DNA of 64,000 nucleotides from Roseivivax sediminis (GTDB lineage: Bacteria > Pseudomonadota > Alphaproteobacteria > Rhodobacterales > Rhodobacteraceae): NCBI RefSeq assembly GCF_900112685.1, contig NZ_FOMS01000002.1:186001-250000 (forward strand), written 5' to 3'. The notes under the pieces are model-generated. The model saw nothing but the letters and a program-made list of their open reading frames with translations, was not told where the DNA came from and did no database searches. This document shows, in pieces, positions 46,265-54,419 of the stretch. The position numbers were made by a program, and so were the translations under genes. The first letter of the stretch is position 1. The number at the start of each line of letters is the position of its first letter.

Positions 46265-46591
46265 CTACTCTTTGGGATGCTGCGATACATCATGAGCCGG
46301 CTGCGCCGCGCCGGCCGTCCGTCGCTGTCTCGGTAGCTCGTAACGAATTGTCAGAGCGCGGACGCCAAATCTGGTGTCTTGGTGGATAACCCTGTCGCCA
46401 TTCCAGAGTTCGGCAAACATCGCTGCGCGGGCCTCGGAAAGGGCCACCGCATCACAAACTGAATGACCAGCGCGTTGAACCAGGTCAGCGAGGTTGACAT
46501 CAGCATACGGGTCGCCGGCCGCTTCGCATCTGCTCAGCAGCTTGCGCAGCTCGGAGAGTGCGGAGACTTTGAACCAGGGTGAATCACTCAT
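46265..46591 (-). CDS. Hypothetical protein
   Basis: 108 residues: FKVSALSELRKLLSRCEAAG, DPYADVNLADLVQRAGHSVCDAVALSEARAAMFAEL and a basic C-terminus. No family and no good ribosome site. The alternating helical pattern and lack of competing frame make it plausible. Confidence 0.45.
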   Translation of the reverse strand: MSDSPWFKVSALSELRKLLSRCEAAGDPYADVNLADLVQRAGHSVCDAVALSEARAAMFAELWNGDRVIHQDTRFGVRALTIRYELPRQRRTAGAAQPAHDVSQHPKE

Positions 46592-46709
46592 CGGTTGGAT
46601 TGTGCAAGATCACGACACGGTGTGGTAGCGTGACCTCACGGCCCGTTGCGAAAAGTGAATTCACCCGTTGGTTTTCTATCTTGGAGGGTACGCCGGCGTT
46701 GTAGAAGGA

Positions 46710-47027
46710 TCAGGAGATTCGCATATCCGCCTCGGAGTATCCCTCTTCGAGTGCCTTCAGGTACCAATTGGGCTTTCGCCCGCGGCCGCTCCAGGTTCGC
46801 GTCCGATCCTTGGGGTCGGCGAATTTGGCCGGTTTCGGCGCACGCGTTTTTGTCGTCTCACCCAAGAGGTCCGACAGGGAAAACCCGCTCTTCCGCGCGG
46901 CGGCCTCAGCCGCTTCCAGTGCCTCCTGCTTGTCGCGAAGCTCGCGTTGCTCAAGCGCGACGTCGATCCGCTTCCTCAGGTCCTGCAACTCGTCTTTGTT
47001 CAAGGACAACACATCAATTTCGGCCAT
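46710..47027 (-). CDS. H-NS/HvrA-family nucleoid protein
   Basis: 105 residues. N-terminal helical oligomerisation segment (LNKDELQDLRKRIDVALEQRELRDKQEALEAAEAAA) and the C-terminal H-NS DNA-binding core: KFADPKDRTRTWSGRGRKPNWYLKALEEGYSEADMRI. H-NS-like proteins silence AT-rich, often foreign, DNA; carrying one is common for mobile elements, which thereby reduce their cost or control host genes. Start at 47027 (MAEIDVLSLNKDEL) has GGAAGGTGAAG just upstream. Confidence 0.92.
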   Translation of the reverse strand: MAEIDVLSLNKDELQDLRKRIDVALEQRELRDKQEALEAAEAAARKSGFSLSDLLGETTKTRAPKPAKFADPKDRTRTWSGRGRKPNWYLKALEEGYSEADMRIS

Positions 47028-47418
47028 GGACTTCACCTTCCAGAATTTCAGGAACGGCCTTGAGAGCATGCCGATTGTCATGCCTCCGGTACCGCATCAG
47101 CGGTGCCTATCGTGGAATAACTCAGGGGTGTCAAATCGGTCGGAGACTTCGGAGCCGTAATCTTTCCCTCGTTCCAACGCCCGGGCCATCTACTTTCAGG
47201 CCCAGAGCCTCCTGCAAGCGGATGATGTTTCACTCGGCGGAGTTTTCCTGCCTTCCCGGTGTCAGTTTCCTTGGGAATATTTCGTGCCGTCTCCCCGTTA
47301 CTTCGCAGTTTCGTAACGAAGATGTTGAGCCAAGTATCGCAGATCAATAGTCAACATCCGCGATACTTAACTTTTGTTGTGCGATACTTTTCTGGTGTTT
47401 TCTCTTACTCGGCTTCGG
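47028..47418. other. Intergenic region between H-NS-like and DUF1508 genes
   Basis: About 390 nt with no convincing gene. It is relatively AT-rich near 47310-47400, which fits a promoter for the H-NS-like gene, but no exact element is proposed. Confidence 0.4.
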
Positions 47419-47595
47419 TCACGAGTTGTCCTCGACCGGCGCCGACGGGCCGTTCTTCTTGATCGACTCGATGGCATTCATCGCGGAGCTTTTGCTCGAA
47501 TAACCCTCGGTCGAGAACATGACCTCGGAGTTGTACTTGAAGCGAACGCGGAACTCGCCTGCCCTGTCTTTGTAGACCTCGAACTTGTGCGCCAT
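47419..47595 (-). CDS. DUF1508/YegP-like protein
   Basis: 58 residues: MAHKFEVYKDRAGEFRVRFK, YNSEVMFSTEGYSSKSSAMNAIESIKKNGP. This is one YegP/DUF1508 repeat (FEVYKDxxGxFRxRFKxxNGExxxxSExYxxKxxxxxxIxSI). Function in the cell unknown. AGGAGG at the ideal distance supports the start at 47595. Confidence 0.88.
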   Translation of the reverse strand: MAHKFEVYKDRAGEFRVRFKYNSEVMFSTEGYSSKSSAMNAIESIKKNGPSAPVEDNS

Positions 47596-47681
47596 TGGTT
47601 CCTCCTCTGCTGGTAATACGACCAACAGTAGCCGCAAGGGGTATGCTTCTGGCAAGGATTCGCTTTGGGCGCCGGGTGCCC

Positions 47682-47942
47682 CTATGTGTCGTCGAGGGTG
47701 CCGCCAGCGTCGAGCCGTCGGATAGCTACCCCGTTGCCTTCGGCAACTTGCCCGTTCTCAAGGAATTGGATGCCACGGGCTTCGAGAGCGCGGCGAAGAG
47801 CCTCGGCGCTGCTATGCTGCAACCCGCTCTTGCCCGTCTCAAACCGACTGACGGTGGTGAAAGACACCCCGGCCTCTGTGGCCAACTCGCGCACCCCTAA
47901 CCTTACCGCTGCCCGCGCCATTCGTAACTGTTCTGGCGACAT
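47682..47942 (-). CDS. XRE/Cro-type helix-turn-helix repressor
   Basis: 86 residues; HTH_3 domain in the first 55 (MSPEQLRMARAAVRLGVREL, ATEAGVSFTTVSRFETGKSG), the remainder short and without enzyme domain. Probably represses itself and the divergent operon at 48051 through the ACCCTGTA repeats in the shared gap. Behaves as a Cro/CI-type switch by position. Confidence 0.85.
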   Translation of the reverse strand: MSPEQLRMARAAVRLGVRELATEAGVSFTTVSRFETGKSGLQHSSAEALRRALEARGIQFLENGQVAEGNGVAIRRLDAGGTLDDT

Positions 47943-48050
47943 TCGCTAACCCTGTATGTTTTTTCGCCTACAGGGTATTGACTAAGTGCTAACCCTGTAG
48001 CTATGTCTACTACACGGTAGGCGAAATAGCAACATGAGGAGCGCTTAAGC
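47943..48050. promoter_or_regulatory. Divergent promoter with ACCCTGTA operator repeats
   Basis: Between the XRE gene and the divergent operon, ACCCTGTA occurs at 47949-47956 and 47992-47999 and in inverted form (TACAGGGT) at 47969-47976. A further near-match, tacacggt, lies around 48011. A candidate plus-strand promoter TTGACT (47978-47983) and TATGTC (48002-48007) with 18-nt spacing overlaps the operators. The layout fits repressor control of both directions. Confidence 0.7.
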
Positions 48051-48707
48051 ATGCACACCATTATCAACCGCAGCGACCTCATGCGCCTCGCGTGGACGTG
48101 GGCGCGCCAGGAGCTTGCATACAGCTTCATCTACGACTGGACGCCGGGACCGACCTACGGACAGCGTCGGACCGCTACGGTGAGCGAGAAGCGCTCCATC
48201 TTCGCCGACTGCCTGCGCAAGGCGTGGGCCGAAATGAAAGCTCGGGCTCAACAGTGGGCAGCGCATATCGACAGCCTTGGCGCTCTGGTCGAGCGGTCCA
48301 GCGCATCTCTGCTCGCCGAACTCAATGACTCCGAGAACCGCAGTCACATCGACGCCGATGGCTGGGCGCGGATCGAAGCCCTGCGCGCCGCTCTTTCCGT
48401 CGTCCGTGAACGCGAGGCGGAAAAGCGTGAGTTGATCGCTTCGGCGAAGGGCCGGTTCTGCGCCGTCACCTTCACCAAGAAGGACGGCACCGAGCGCACT
48501 ATGCAGGTGCAGCCCGCAGCGCTGCACAGCCGTCTCAAGGGCGATGCGGCGACCGATGCGGGCAAGCGGGCGGCCGAAAGCCGCCGCGCCTCTCATCCCA
48601 ACCTGCTGCCCGTGTGGGACGCGCAGAAGCGTGCGGCCCGCAGCATCAACCTCGCAACCGTCACGCGGATCGCCGTGGACGGCCGCGAGCACCTGTTTCG
48701 CGCCTGA
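48051..48707 (+). CDS. Hypothetical protein with SH3-like C-terminus
   Basis: 218 residues, no firm family. N-terminal half is helical (WAEMKARAQQWAAHIDSLGALVERS). The C-terminal half (FTKKDGTERTMQVQPAALHS, ASHPNLLPVWDAQKRAARSINLATVTRIAVDGREHLF) resembles the SH3-barrel proteins found in phage and plasmid operons. AGGAG lies before the ATG. First gene of the operon under the XRE operators. Confidence 0.72.
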   Translation: MHTIINRSDLMRLAWTWARQELAYSFIYDWTPGPTYGQRRTATVSEKRSIFADCLRKAWAEMKARAQQWAAHIDSLGALVERSSASLLAELNDSENRSHIDADGWARIEALRAALSVVREREAEKRELIASAKGRFCAVTFTKKDGTERTMQVQPAALHSRLKGDAATDAGKRAAESRRASHPNLLPVWDAQKRAARSINLATVTRIAVDGREHLFRA

Positions 48708-48733
48708 GGGCGCCCACCGAGAAGGAGGATACC

Positions 48734-49312
48734 ATGACCGACAGCATCGAAAGAGACTGGCCCGCTATCAATCAGCGCCTCGCGCAGTTTGGCGAATGGG
48801 TAGGGGCAGAGGCCCCCACGCCCATCCTCGATGACGAGGGAGCGCCCACAACCGAATTCCTGCACTACGCGGAACAGGAAGAGCTGTGCCTCGACTGGGC
48901 GTTCGCCGGGGATGTGAAGCCGCTGGCGATGGCCTACCGCAAGAGGCATCAGGCTTTCGCATGGCACGCGGTCCAGGAACGGGTGCAGCTGCTCGCCAAG
49001 GAAGCCGGGGTCGAGCCGGTGAAGTTGGATTTCGAGGACAGCGCCGTACTCTTGACCGACGCCCTCACGCAGTTCTGCGAAGACGCACGCGGCGACCTGA
49101 TGTGGTTGGCATTCGGTGACGTCAGTCAGCTGGTTCGTTCGCACCGGGCTCACACCAAGGCCATGGAGCCGGTCAAGCAAGCGGTCGACGCTCTATCGGC
49201 GAACGAGAAGAAGGCTCTCACCTTCACGCTCCAACTGATCCTCGAAGGCAAGGACGCCGAGGATGCCCTGCAAATCTACGCCCGTGCCGTGGAGGAGCAG
49301 CGGGCCGCGTGA
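48734..49312 (+). CDS. Hypothetical acidic protein
   Basis: 192 residues, acidic and helical (MTDSIERDWPAINQRLAQFG; LTDALTQFCEDARGDLMWLAFGDVSQLVRSHRAHT). No family. Strong ribosome site GAAGGAGG. Spaced 26 nt from the preceding gene, same operon. Confidence 0.72.
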   Translation: MTDSIERDWPAINQRLAQFGEWVGAEAPTPILDDEGAPTTEFLHYAEQEELCLDWAFAGDVKPLAMAYRKRHQAFAWHAVQERVQLLAKEAGVEPVKLDFEDSAVLLTDALTQFCEDARGDLMWLAFGDVSQLVRSHRAHTKAMEPVKQAVDALSANEKKALTFTLQLILEGKDAEDALQIYARAVEEQRAA

Positions 49313-49402
49313 GCCGGCCGGAGGGCGCTTGCCCCCGGCGCCCTCCAGCCGTGCCGCAACCGAAACGTAACGCTAAGCGCAGTGAAAGACCGGAGACCTA
49401 CC

Positions 49403-49666
49403 ATGAGCATACAGAGCGACAAGTATCGCGATGCCCACGACGCGACCACCGAGAGCATCATGACAGCCCGTGACCTTCTCGAAGCGTTTTGGGATTTGGC
49501 TATCGAAGACGAATACCTTGGCACCAGTAACCAGACGGCCCGCAGCTTGATGGCGGTCGTTCGGTCGGCAAAAGACAAGTTGATCGCAGCCGAAGCCCAG
49601 CACGAAGCCGAATGGAAACTCGCGAGCGGCGCGGGGTCCCAAGCCGACACGAAATTAGCAGCCTGA
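49403..49666 (+). CDS. Hypothetical small protein
   Basis: 87 residues, helical, mostly acidic (MSIQSDKYRDAHDATTESIM). No family. GGAGACC upstream of the ATG at 49403, which is preferred over an ATG at 49382. Confidence 0.68.
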   Translation: MSIQSDKYRDAHDATTESIMTARDLLEAFWDLAIEDEYLGTSNQTARSLMAVVRSAKDKLIAAEAQHEAEWKLASGAGSQADTKLAA

Positions 49667-49742
49667 GCGAGATACGGACAGTTGCGAAACCGGGGAGTGC
49701 CCATTCGCGCACTCCCCTTCGCCATTCCCGAAAGCCATTCCC

Positions 49743-50246
49743 ATGAACATGATTGCCAGCAGCTACGAGCGCGACCGCGCCTGGTCGGACCAGTTCATAC
49801 CCCAGATCAAGCACATCGTCGGGGCGCACTTGTTACAGGCTGCGCCCGATGCTTTGGACATGCGGCAGGCGACGGATCTTCTCATGCTCGATGGCAAGGA
49901 TCTTCGCATCGCGGCCCGCGTCCGCCGGCCGGGTTACGCTGAACGCTTCCCGCATCAGTTCACCATCCGCTCGGGGCTGCCTTCGGGAGGGGAGACCGAG
50001 CTGGCGAAAATCGTCAACGGACATGGCGACTGGATGTTTTACGCACACGCGAACGAATGGGGCGGCTTGGAGCGCTGGTGGCTGATTGACCTTCGCGCAT
50101 TCCGAGCGGCGTTGATCCGTCACAAGGCCGGCGATGGTGCAATCAAGTGGGGCAACAAGACAAACCCGGACGGCAGCCGGTTCGTCTGGTTCGACCTCCG
50201 CAGCTTCCCAAAGCACCCGTCAATTGTCGTCGCTGCGTCGGGGTAA
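49743..50246 (+). CDS. Hypothetical phage/plasmid-type protein
   Basis: 167 residues: IAARVRRPGYAERFPHQFTIRSGLPSGGETELAKIVNGHGDWMFYAHANE, then WGGLERWWLIDLRAFRAALIR. The mix of Arg/Glu/Lys in beta-rich segments resembles endonuclease-like phage proteins, but no catalytic signature can be fixed. Last gene of the operon that begins at 48051. Confidence 0.7.
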   Translation: MNMIASSYERDRAWSDQFIPQIKHIVGAHLLQAAPDALDMRQATDLLMLDGKDLRIAARVRRPGYAERFPHQFTIRSGLPSGGETELAKIVNGHGDWMFYAHANEWGGLERWWLIDLRAFRAALIRHKAGDGAIKWGNKTNPDGSRFVWFDLRSFPKHPSIVVAASG

Positions 50247-50433
50247 GCATCCGCGCTGCTGGTGAAACTCGTTGTGCGGCGAAGCTGAGTGGATCATCGC
50301 GGCACGTGCGCGCGCGGTTGACCCATATAGCACCATGTACTCGGCCAGCGCCTCCTCTAACTCGACAATCCGTTTCTCGCACTCACAAGTCATTTGCCAC
50401 CCATCTTCTAGCCGCTGAATAATGATGTGACTG

Positions 50434-50454
50434 TATGGTTAACCATAGGTTAAC
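50434..50454. repeat. Palindrome at the recombinase 3' end
   Basis: Perfect 14-bp palindrome tatggttaaccata (50434-50447), overlapping a second pair gttaacc-ata-ggttaac (50438-50454) that covers the recombinase stop codon. Could be a recombinase core-binding site or a transcription hairpin; only the symmetry is observed. Confidence 0.45.
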
Positions 50455-51457
50455 GGTGCTCGCCGCTTCCTGTTTCAGTCTCCTCGAACGCTGCGCAGAC
50501 CTGAGCGGCTGCCGATTGGCTGGCGAGGATGCGTCGCCCATAGCGAGCGGGCATTTCCGGTGAATTCCATCGGCCGGCTACCATGATGCTTGATAGGTCG
50601 CATCCAAGCCTGAACGCGTCCTGCACGCCGCCAACGCGTGTGCTGTGCGCGCTTACGTCGCGCCGGCCGGTCCTTCGCTTCATGATCCTCGAAACTGTCG
50701 CCGGGTCGAGCGGCGTACGTTGGCCGCCTCTCTGTGACTTGGTCAGGATCGGATCATCGAGGCCAAGACCGGCCAGCTTGATCCAAGCCAAGGCGGCGTC
50801 CGTCCCTCGGCGTGAGAGATATGCATATGCCCCTTCGCCGTACTGGTCGGTTTTGGAGCGAGCGACAAAAAGTAGGCTCGACCCGTCGCTCTGGGTCTCC
50901 AGGTCACGCACGCGGAAAGCGACGATTTCGCTCGACCGGCACCAGCTGTCGCTGGCGATCCACAGGAGGGCTTTGTCGCGCATCTCGATCCGCGAGTTCC
51001 CGAGCTTTTCGATAGTCGCGATCACTTCTGGTTTCGATAGCGGCGCAGCCTGCCGGATATGGGCGCCATAGGTGCGTTTCACCGCCATAAGCGCTAGCTC
51101 GACCAGACGGTGCTTGCAGGGGGATAGTGTGAACGACGCCCGGTGCATTTCGTTGATCGCCCAGAGCCGTACGCCAATGGTCGTGGGGCGAACCTTGCCG
51201 CCAAGATGGTCAATGTATGCGGCCACGGTGCCCGCGCTCACAGGCGGCGTCGGATCGTAGCCGTGTTCGTCACACCATCCGCGAAACATAGCGATTATCT
51301 GGACGTAATTCCGGCGTGTTGTTGGTGCGAACGCCGCTTCGGATCGACGTTGGTACTCCTCGATCAGGCGCACACGTTCGCTCGCGGACCTTCGTGAAAT
51401 CTCTGAGATGGTCGCCAGATGGATCTGTTCGAGTTCAGCGCGTCCAGACATTGCCAA
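50450..51457 (-). CDS. Tyrosine recombinase (XerC/D-like, second integrase)
   Basis: 335 residues: SAM-like N-terminal core-binding domain and catalytic domain with Arg174 (SWCRSSE), Lys202 (ARSKTDQ), His271 and Arg274 (HSTR), Trp297 (AGRW) and Tyr306 (ARYGRR). No arm domain, so it differs from the P4-type integrase at the other end. A 14-bp palindrome overlaps its 3' end. May serve excision, dimer resolution or integration of a second, nested element. Confidence 0.9.
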   Translation of the reverse strand: MAMSGRAELEQIHLATISEISRRSASERVRLIEEYQRRSEAAFAPTTRRNYVQIIAMFRGWCDEHGYDPTPPVSAGTVAAYIDHLGGKVRPTTIGVRLWAINEMHRASFTLSPCKHRLVELALMAVKRTYGAHIRQAAPLSKPEVIATIEKLGNSRIEMRDKALLWIASDSWCRSSEIVAFRVRDLETQSDGSSLLFVARSKTDQYGEGAYAYLSRRGTDAALAWIKLAGLGLDDPILTKSQRGGQRTPLDPATVSRIMKRRTGRRDVSAHSTRVGGVQDAFRLGCDLSSIMVAGRWNSPEMPARYGRRILASQSAAAQVCAAFEETETGSGEHR

Positions 51458-51589
51458 AGGGTCCCGCAGTCCATCGATGATCTAGGATAGCGACCCTCCG
51501 GACAATCGCCGAGCAAAACTTGCTTGCCCGGACTGGATGGCGCGGCATAGCATCAGTTCGTTTGAGTAGGCTTCATTGGAGTAGCTGTT

Positions 51590-51871
51590 TTGAAGAATGC
51601 CATCTCGATCCTCGCGCTCGCTACGTTTGCCTTTGTTCCATTGGCCGGGAGTGCGCAGACTTTTTCCCCGGTCACGGTGAGTCCTTCGGCAGACGGCGGA
51701 GTTGATCAGCTCTCCATAGCCGAGCGTATCGAGAGGATGCGGTCGAATTCAGCGGGCATTTTCGACGCTGCATGCTGCAAGATATGCCGCAAGGGCAAAG
51801 CGTGTGGAGACAGCTGTATCAACCGATCCTACAATTGCAGCAAAGGGAAGGGCTGCGCATGCGACGGGTAG
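51590..51871 (+). CDS. Secreted Cys-rich protein (TTG start)
   Basis: 93 residues with a Sec signal peptide (about 1-22: MKNAISILALATFAFVPLAG) and a C-terminal Cys cluster: CCKICRKGKACGDSCINRSY, then NCSKGKGCACDG, eight Cys in about 32 residues. This cluster type recurs in bacterial secreted proteins of unknown function and may bind metal. Starts at TTG (51590) with GGAG upstream; no ATG is available before the signal peptide. Confidence 0.72.
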   Translation: MKNAISILALATFAFVPLAGSAQTFSPVTVSPSADGGVDQLSIAERIERMRSNSAGIFDAACCKICRKGKACGDSCINRSYNCSKGKGCACDG

Positions 51872-51884
51872 ACCCCGCGTTGGT

Positions 51885-52229
51885 TTAACGACACCAATCG
51901 GCATTCTTTGACGCCTTTGCGAGCCCGGCACGCATCAGCGGCTCGCGTACATCCTCGCCGTCGTTGCCGAACAGAACAGCGAGGTCGCGTCCGTAACCGC
52001 CGCCGCCTCGATTAATGATGCACAAGTTGCCCGGCATGAGGGATTTCACCAGGGCGGTGGCCTCTGCGCCAACTTCCGCTTCATAGCCGCACTCTGGCTG
52101 ATAGGTCTCCGGCGTATCGAACGGGACGTTCCCTACGCCGGTCAGGCGCGCGTTCGGGCCGTCCAGGCGAACCGTGTCGCCGTCTACGATCATTGATGCG
52201 GTGACGGCGATGATTGCCAGGCAGTTCAT
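51885..52229 (-). CDS. Thermonuclease-like (SNase family) protein
   Basis: 114 residues: short hydrophobic N-terminus, then MIVDGDTVRLDGPNARLTGV, the SNase opening; LVKSLMPGNLCIINR; and GRDLAVLFGNDGEDVREPLM. Arg residues of the active site (ARLTG, GRDLA) are present. The family degrades DNA/RNA or acts as an exported nuclease. The ATG at 52229 is preferred; the frame is open to 52370 but the extension overlaps the promoter of the divergent antitoxin. Confidence 0.82.
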   Translation of the reverse strand: MNCLAIIAVTASMIVDGDTVRLDGPNARLTGVGNVPFDTPETYQPECGYEAEVGAEATALVKSLMPGNLCIINRGGGGYGRDLAVLFGNDGEDVREPLMRAGLAKASKNADWCR

Positions 52230-52393
52230 TCGGAATCGGCTCCTATTATCAACCGGCTGATTAGTAATCGCCGCGTCGAGCGTACGGAAGATGCGGTCAA
52301 AGAACAGGTTCCGCGCTTCTCCTAGGTGACCGTGGTAGGATATTTCCCTATATGACGATATATCGCTCACAGCGATCCACAGAGGAGGGGACC

Positions 52394-53074
52394 GTGAACG
52401 ACCTGTCGCCAGACCCGCTCTTCGCGGGGTTCTTTAGTGTCCCGGAGACTGCCAAGTTGGTGCACGCCAAGTCGGCAGCTATACGCGGCTGGCTGAACGG
52501 GTACCCAAACAGCCAGGCCGGCCCGGTCATTGATCGGGATTTCAAGGATACCCGAACACTCAGTTTTCTTGATCTCATGGAAGTGCGCTTCGTGGCCTTC
52601 TTCCGCTCTCAGGGCGTTCCCATGAGAACGCTGCGTGATGCGGCGGCAAGAGCACGGGCTGATTGGTGCGTGTCGCATCCTCTAGCATTGGAGAGCGAAC
52701 ACTACGTCACCGACCGCAAAAAGGTGTTTGCCACTGTGGCCGCGGAAAGTGGTGACAGGGTGACCTGGGACATGGCTAGCGGCCAGCACGAAATGTGGGA
52801 TACAATCGAGCAGACCATCCAGGCAGGGGTGGTCTTTGACCCAAAGTCTTTCCTTGCAACCAGATGGCGCCCCGCACCACAACAGTTTCCCAATATCGTC
52901 ATCGATCCGAAAATCGCCTTCGGAAAACCAGTCATTGAGGGCATCCGAATCCCTACCTCAGTGCTGTTTCGCCAGTGGCAGTCGGAACGAAAAGCTGCCA
53001 CCGTGGCACGCCTCTTCAAGGTAGAAACTTCGGATGTAGAGACGGCCGTTGGCTACGAGCTGAGGGCCGCTTGA
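52394..53074 (+). CDS. Antitoxin: MerR-like HTH with DUF433 domain
   Basis: 226 residues. N-terminus (FFSVPETAKLVHAKSAAIRGWLNGY) is a helix-turn-helix; the C-terminal about 75 residues (IVIDPKIAFGKPVIEGIRIPTSVLFRQWQSERKAATVARLFKVETSDVETAVGYEL) is DUF433, the antitoxin fold paired with PIN-like toxins. The GTG at 52394 has AGAGGAGGGG; an ATG at 52352 adds 14 residues. Its stop overlaps the toxin start (TTGA). The tatatgacgatatat run just upstream could be its own operator. Confidence 0.82.
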   Translation: MNDLSPDPLFAGFFSVPETAKLVHAKSAAIRGWLNGYPNSQAGPVIDRDFKDTRTLSFLDLMEVRFVAFFRSQGVPMRTLRDAAARARADWCVSHPLALESEHYVTDRKKVFATVAAESGDRVTWDMASGQHEMWDTIEQTIQAGVVFDPKSFLATRWRPAPQQFPNIVIDPKIAFGKPVIEGIRIPTSVLFRQWQSERKAATVARLFKVETSDVETAVGYELRAA

Positions 53075-53550
53075 GGATAAGGGCCGATGAACACGTCGCG
53101 CCGGCCATTGTCGACGCGGTTCGTGACTTGGCGCTTTCAGACGGATGGGAGCTCTCATCCGTACACTCCGCAGGCCATCGTGGACGGGATGATGTGCACT
53201 GGATCACTGCATTTTCAGAGGAGGGGGGAGACGCAATACTCACCGCCGACACCGACTTCTTGAAGCTTGAGCCCCAAGTGAGCGCTGTTTTCAACACTGG
53301 CTTGAAGGTCATTCACTTGCCAAGGAGATGGTCCAGCGCCCGTGGAACGCTGCAAGCGGCCCATCTACTGATGTGGTGGCCGAGGATCGAAGACACCCTG
53401 AGAACGATGAGTGGCCGTGAATGCTTCTCTCCAGACTGGAATTTAAAGGAGCCCAAGGACAACCTGAGGAAGGTGAAGATTGACTTTGAGACTGCCAGAA
53501 AAAAGAAGAAGAAGTCGTCGCGGCCCGGGCGAGAGGCGCGTTCCAGCTAG
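53071..53550 (+). CDS. Toxin: DUF5615 PIN-like ribonuclease (putative)
   Basis: 159 residues. PIN-like layout: RIRADEHVAPAIVDAVRDL with an early Asp, AGHRGRDDVHWITAFSEEGGDAILTADTDFL with two further acidic residues, and GLKVIHLPRRW. These match DUF5615-type toxins that accompany DUF433 antitoxins. Starts at TTG in a 4-nt overlap with the antitoxin gene. C-terminus ends in a basic KKKKKSS tail. Predicted to cut RNA. Confidence 0.78.
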   Translation: MRIRADEHVAPAIVDAVRDLALSDGWELSSVHSAGHRGRDDVHWITAFSEEGGDAILTADTDFLKLEPQVSAVFNTGLKVIHLPRRWSSARGTLQAAHLLMWWPRIEDTLRTMSGRECFSPDWNLKEPKDNLRKVKIDFETARKKKKKSSRPGREARSS

Positions 53551-53742
53551 AGGGTAACTCTTGCTCGCAACACTTTGTTCTCTGCTCTGAAGTCCATACA
53601 CGGGACCACGATCCGCTAATGCTTTGGCGGCATCAACGGTCACGTCTAAAACGTTTGGACTCTCTCCGAGGCCGACACGGAGTTCAGCGCTTCAATGGTG
53701 ACGCTTGGACAAACCGGATTGAACTACCTCGGCAAAGTTGGC

Positions 53743-54411
53743 CTATTCGGTCGCTGAGTCGAAAGCGCCTTTGAGTTGCTTCGCAAGCATTGCTGACATC
53801 AGGTCTTCCATGCCCGACACAATATCATCGGGGAAACCTTCGCTTTCCGAAAACTTCGCATCTGCGCTTTCGAGTGCGTCGTAGTATGGCTTCCGGTTGG
53901 CAACAACTTGCTCGGGTATCGTTTGTCGGCCGGGGAAAACAGCGCCAGCGTGTACGCTCAAAACCAGGTAAGATACTGCTCGCGAGGTTCTGCCATTTCC
54001 ATCCGTGAACGGATGTATCCAATTCAGACGCCACATGACGAAGGAAGCGAGATGTATTGAGTTCCTGCGCGCCCAGTTGTCGTTGACGTAATCGCACATT
54101 TCCTCGACCAGTTCAGGAACGAGGTGTGCTCCCGGCGGCTGGTGTTTGCTCTTGCCAATCTCCACGTCGCCGGGTCGCCAATTCCCCGCGTAGGCATCGA
54201 GGCCTTGGATCGCACATCTGTTGAGATCCAGAACCTTGGACGGGCGTAGTTTGAAAGGACTACGCTCAATGCCGGACATGACCATGTCTTGCACAAGCTG
54301 TGCCTGCTTCAGAGCGTTTGCGGCTTCAAGTCTTGCGCGTTCATCGGGGTTCGACACGATGGCAGCACTTTCTGCCTGACTGTGTCGTACCCCGTCATCA
54401 TGTTCGTCCAT
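53743..54411 (-). CDS. Fic-domain protein (probable AMPylase toxin)
   Basis: 222 residues with the Fic motif HPFTDGNGRTSR (about 133-144), including the catalytic His and the nucleotide-binding GNGR. Fic enzymes usually transfer AMP from ATP to target proteins such as gyrase or topoisomerase IV. The small gene directly upstream has the features of its VbhA-type inhibitor. ATG at 54411 chosen; a TTG at 54423 would overlap that gene's stop. Confidence 0.9.
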   Translation of the reverse strand: MDEHDDGVRHSQAESAAIVSNPDERARLEAANALKQAQLVQDMVMSGIERSPFKLRPSKVLDLNRCAIQGLDAYAGNWRPGDVEIGKSKHQPPGAHLVPELVEEMCDYVNDNWARRNSIHLASFVMWRLNWIHPFTDGNGRTSRAVSYLVLSVHAGAVFPGRQTIPEQVVANRKPYYDALESADAKFSESEGFPDDIVSGMEDLMSAMLAKQLKGAFDSATE

Positions 54412-54419
54412 ACTGATAA

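Noticed and set aside
47078-47347. 89-codon minus-strand frame upstream of the H-NS-like gene
   Set aside because: Lacks ribosome site and family and would occupy the H-NS promoter region.
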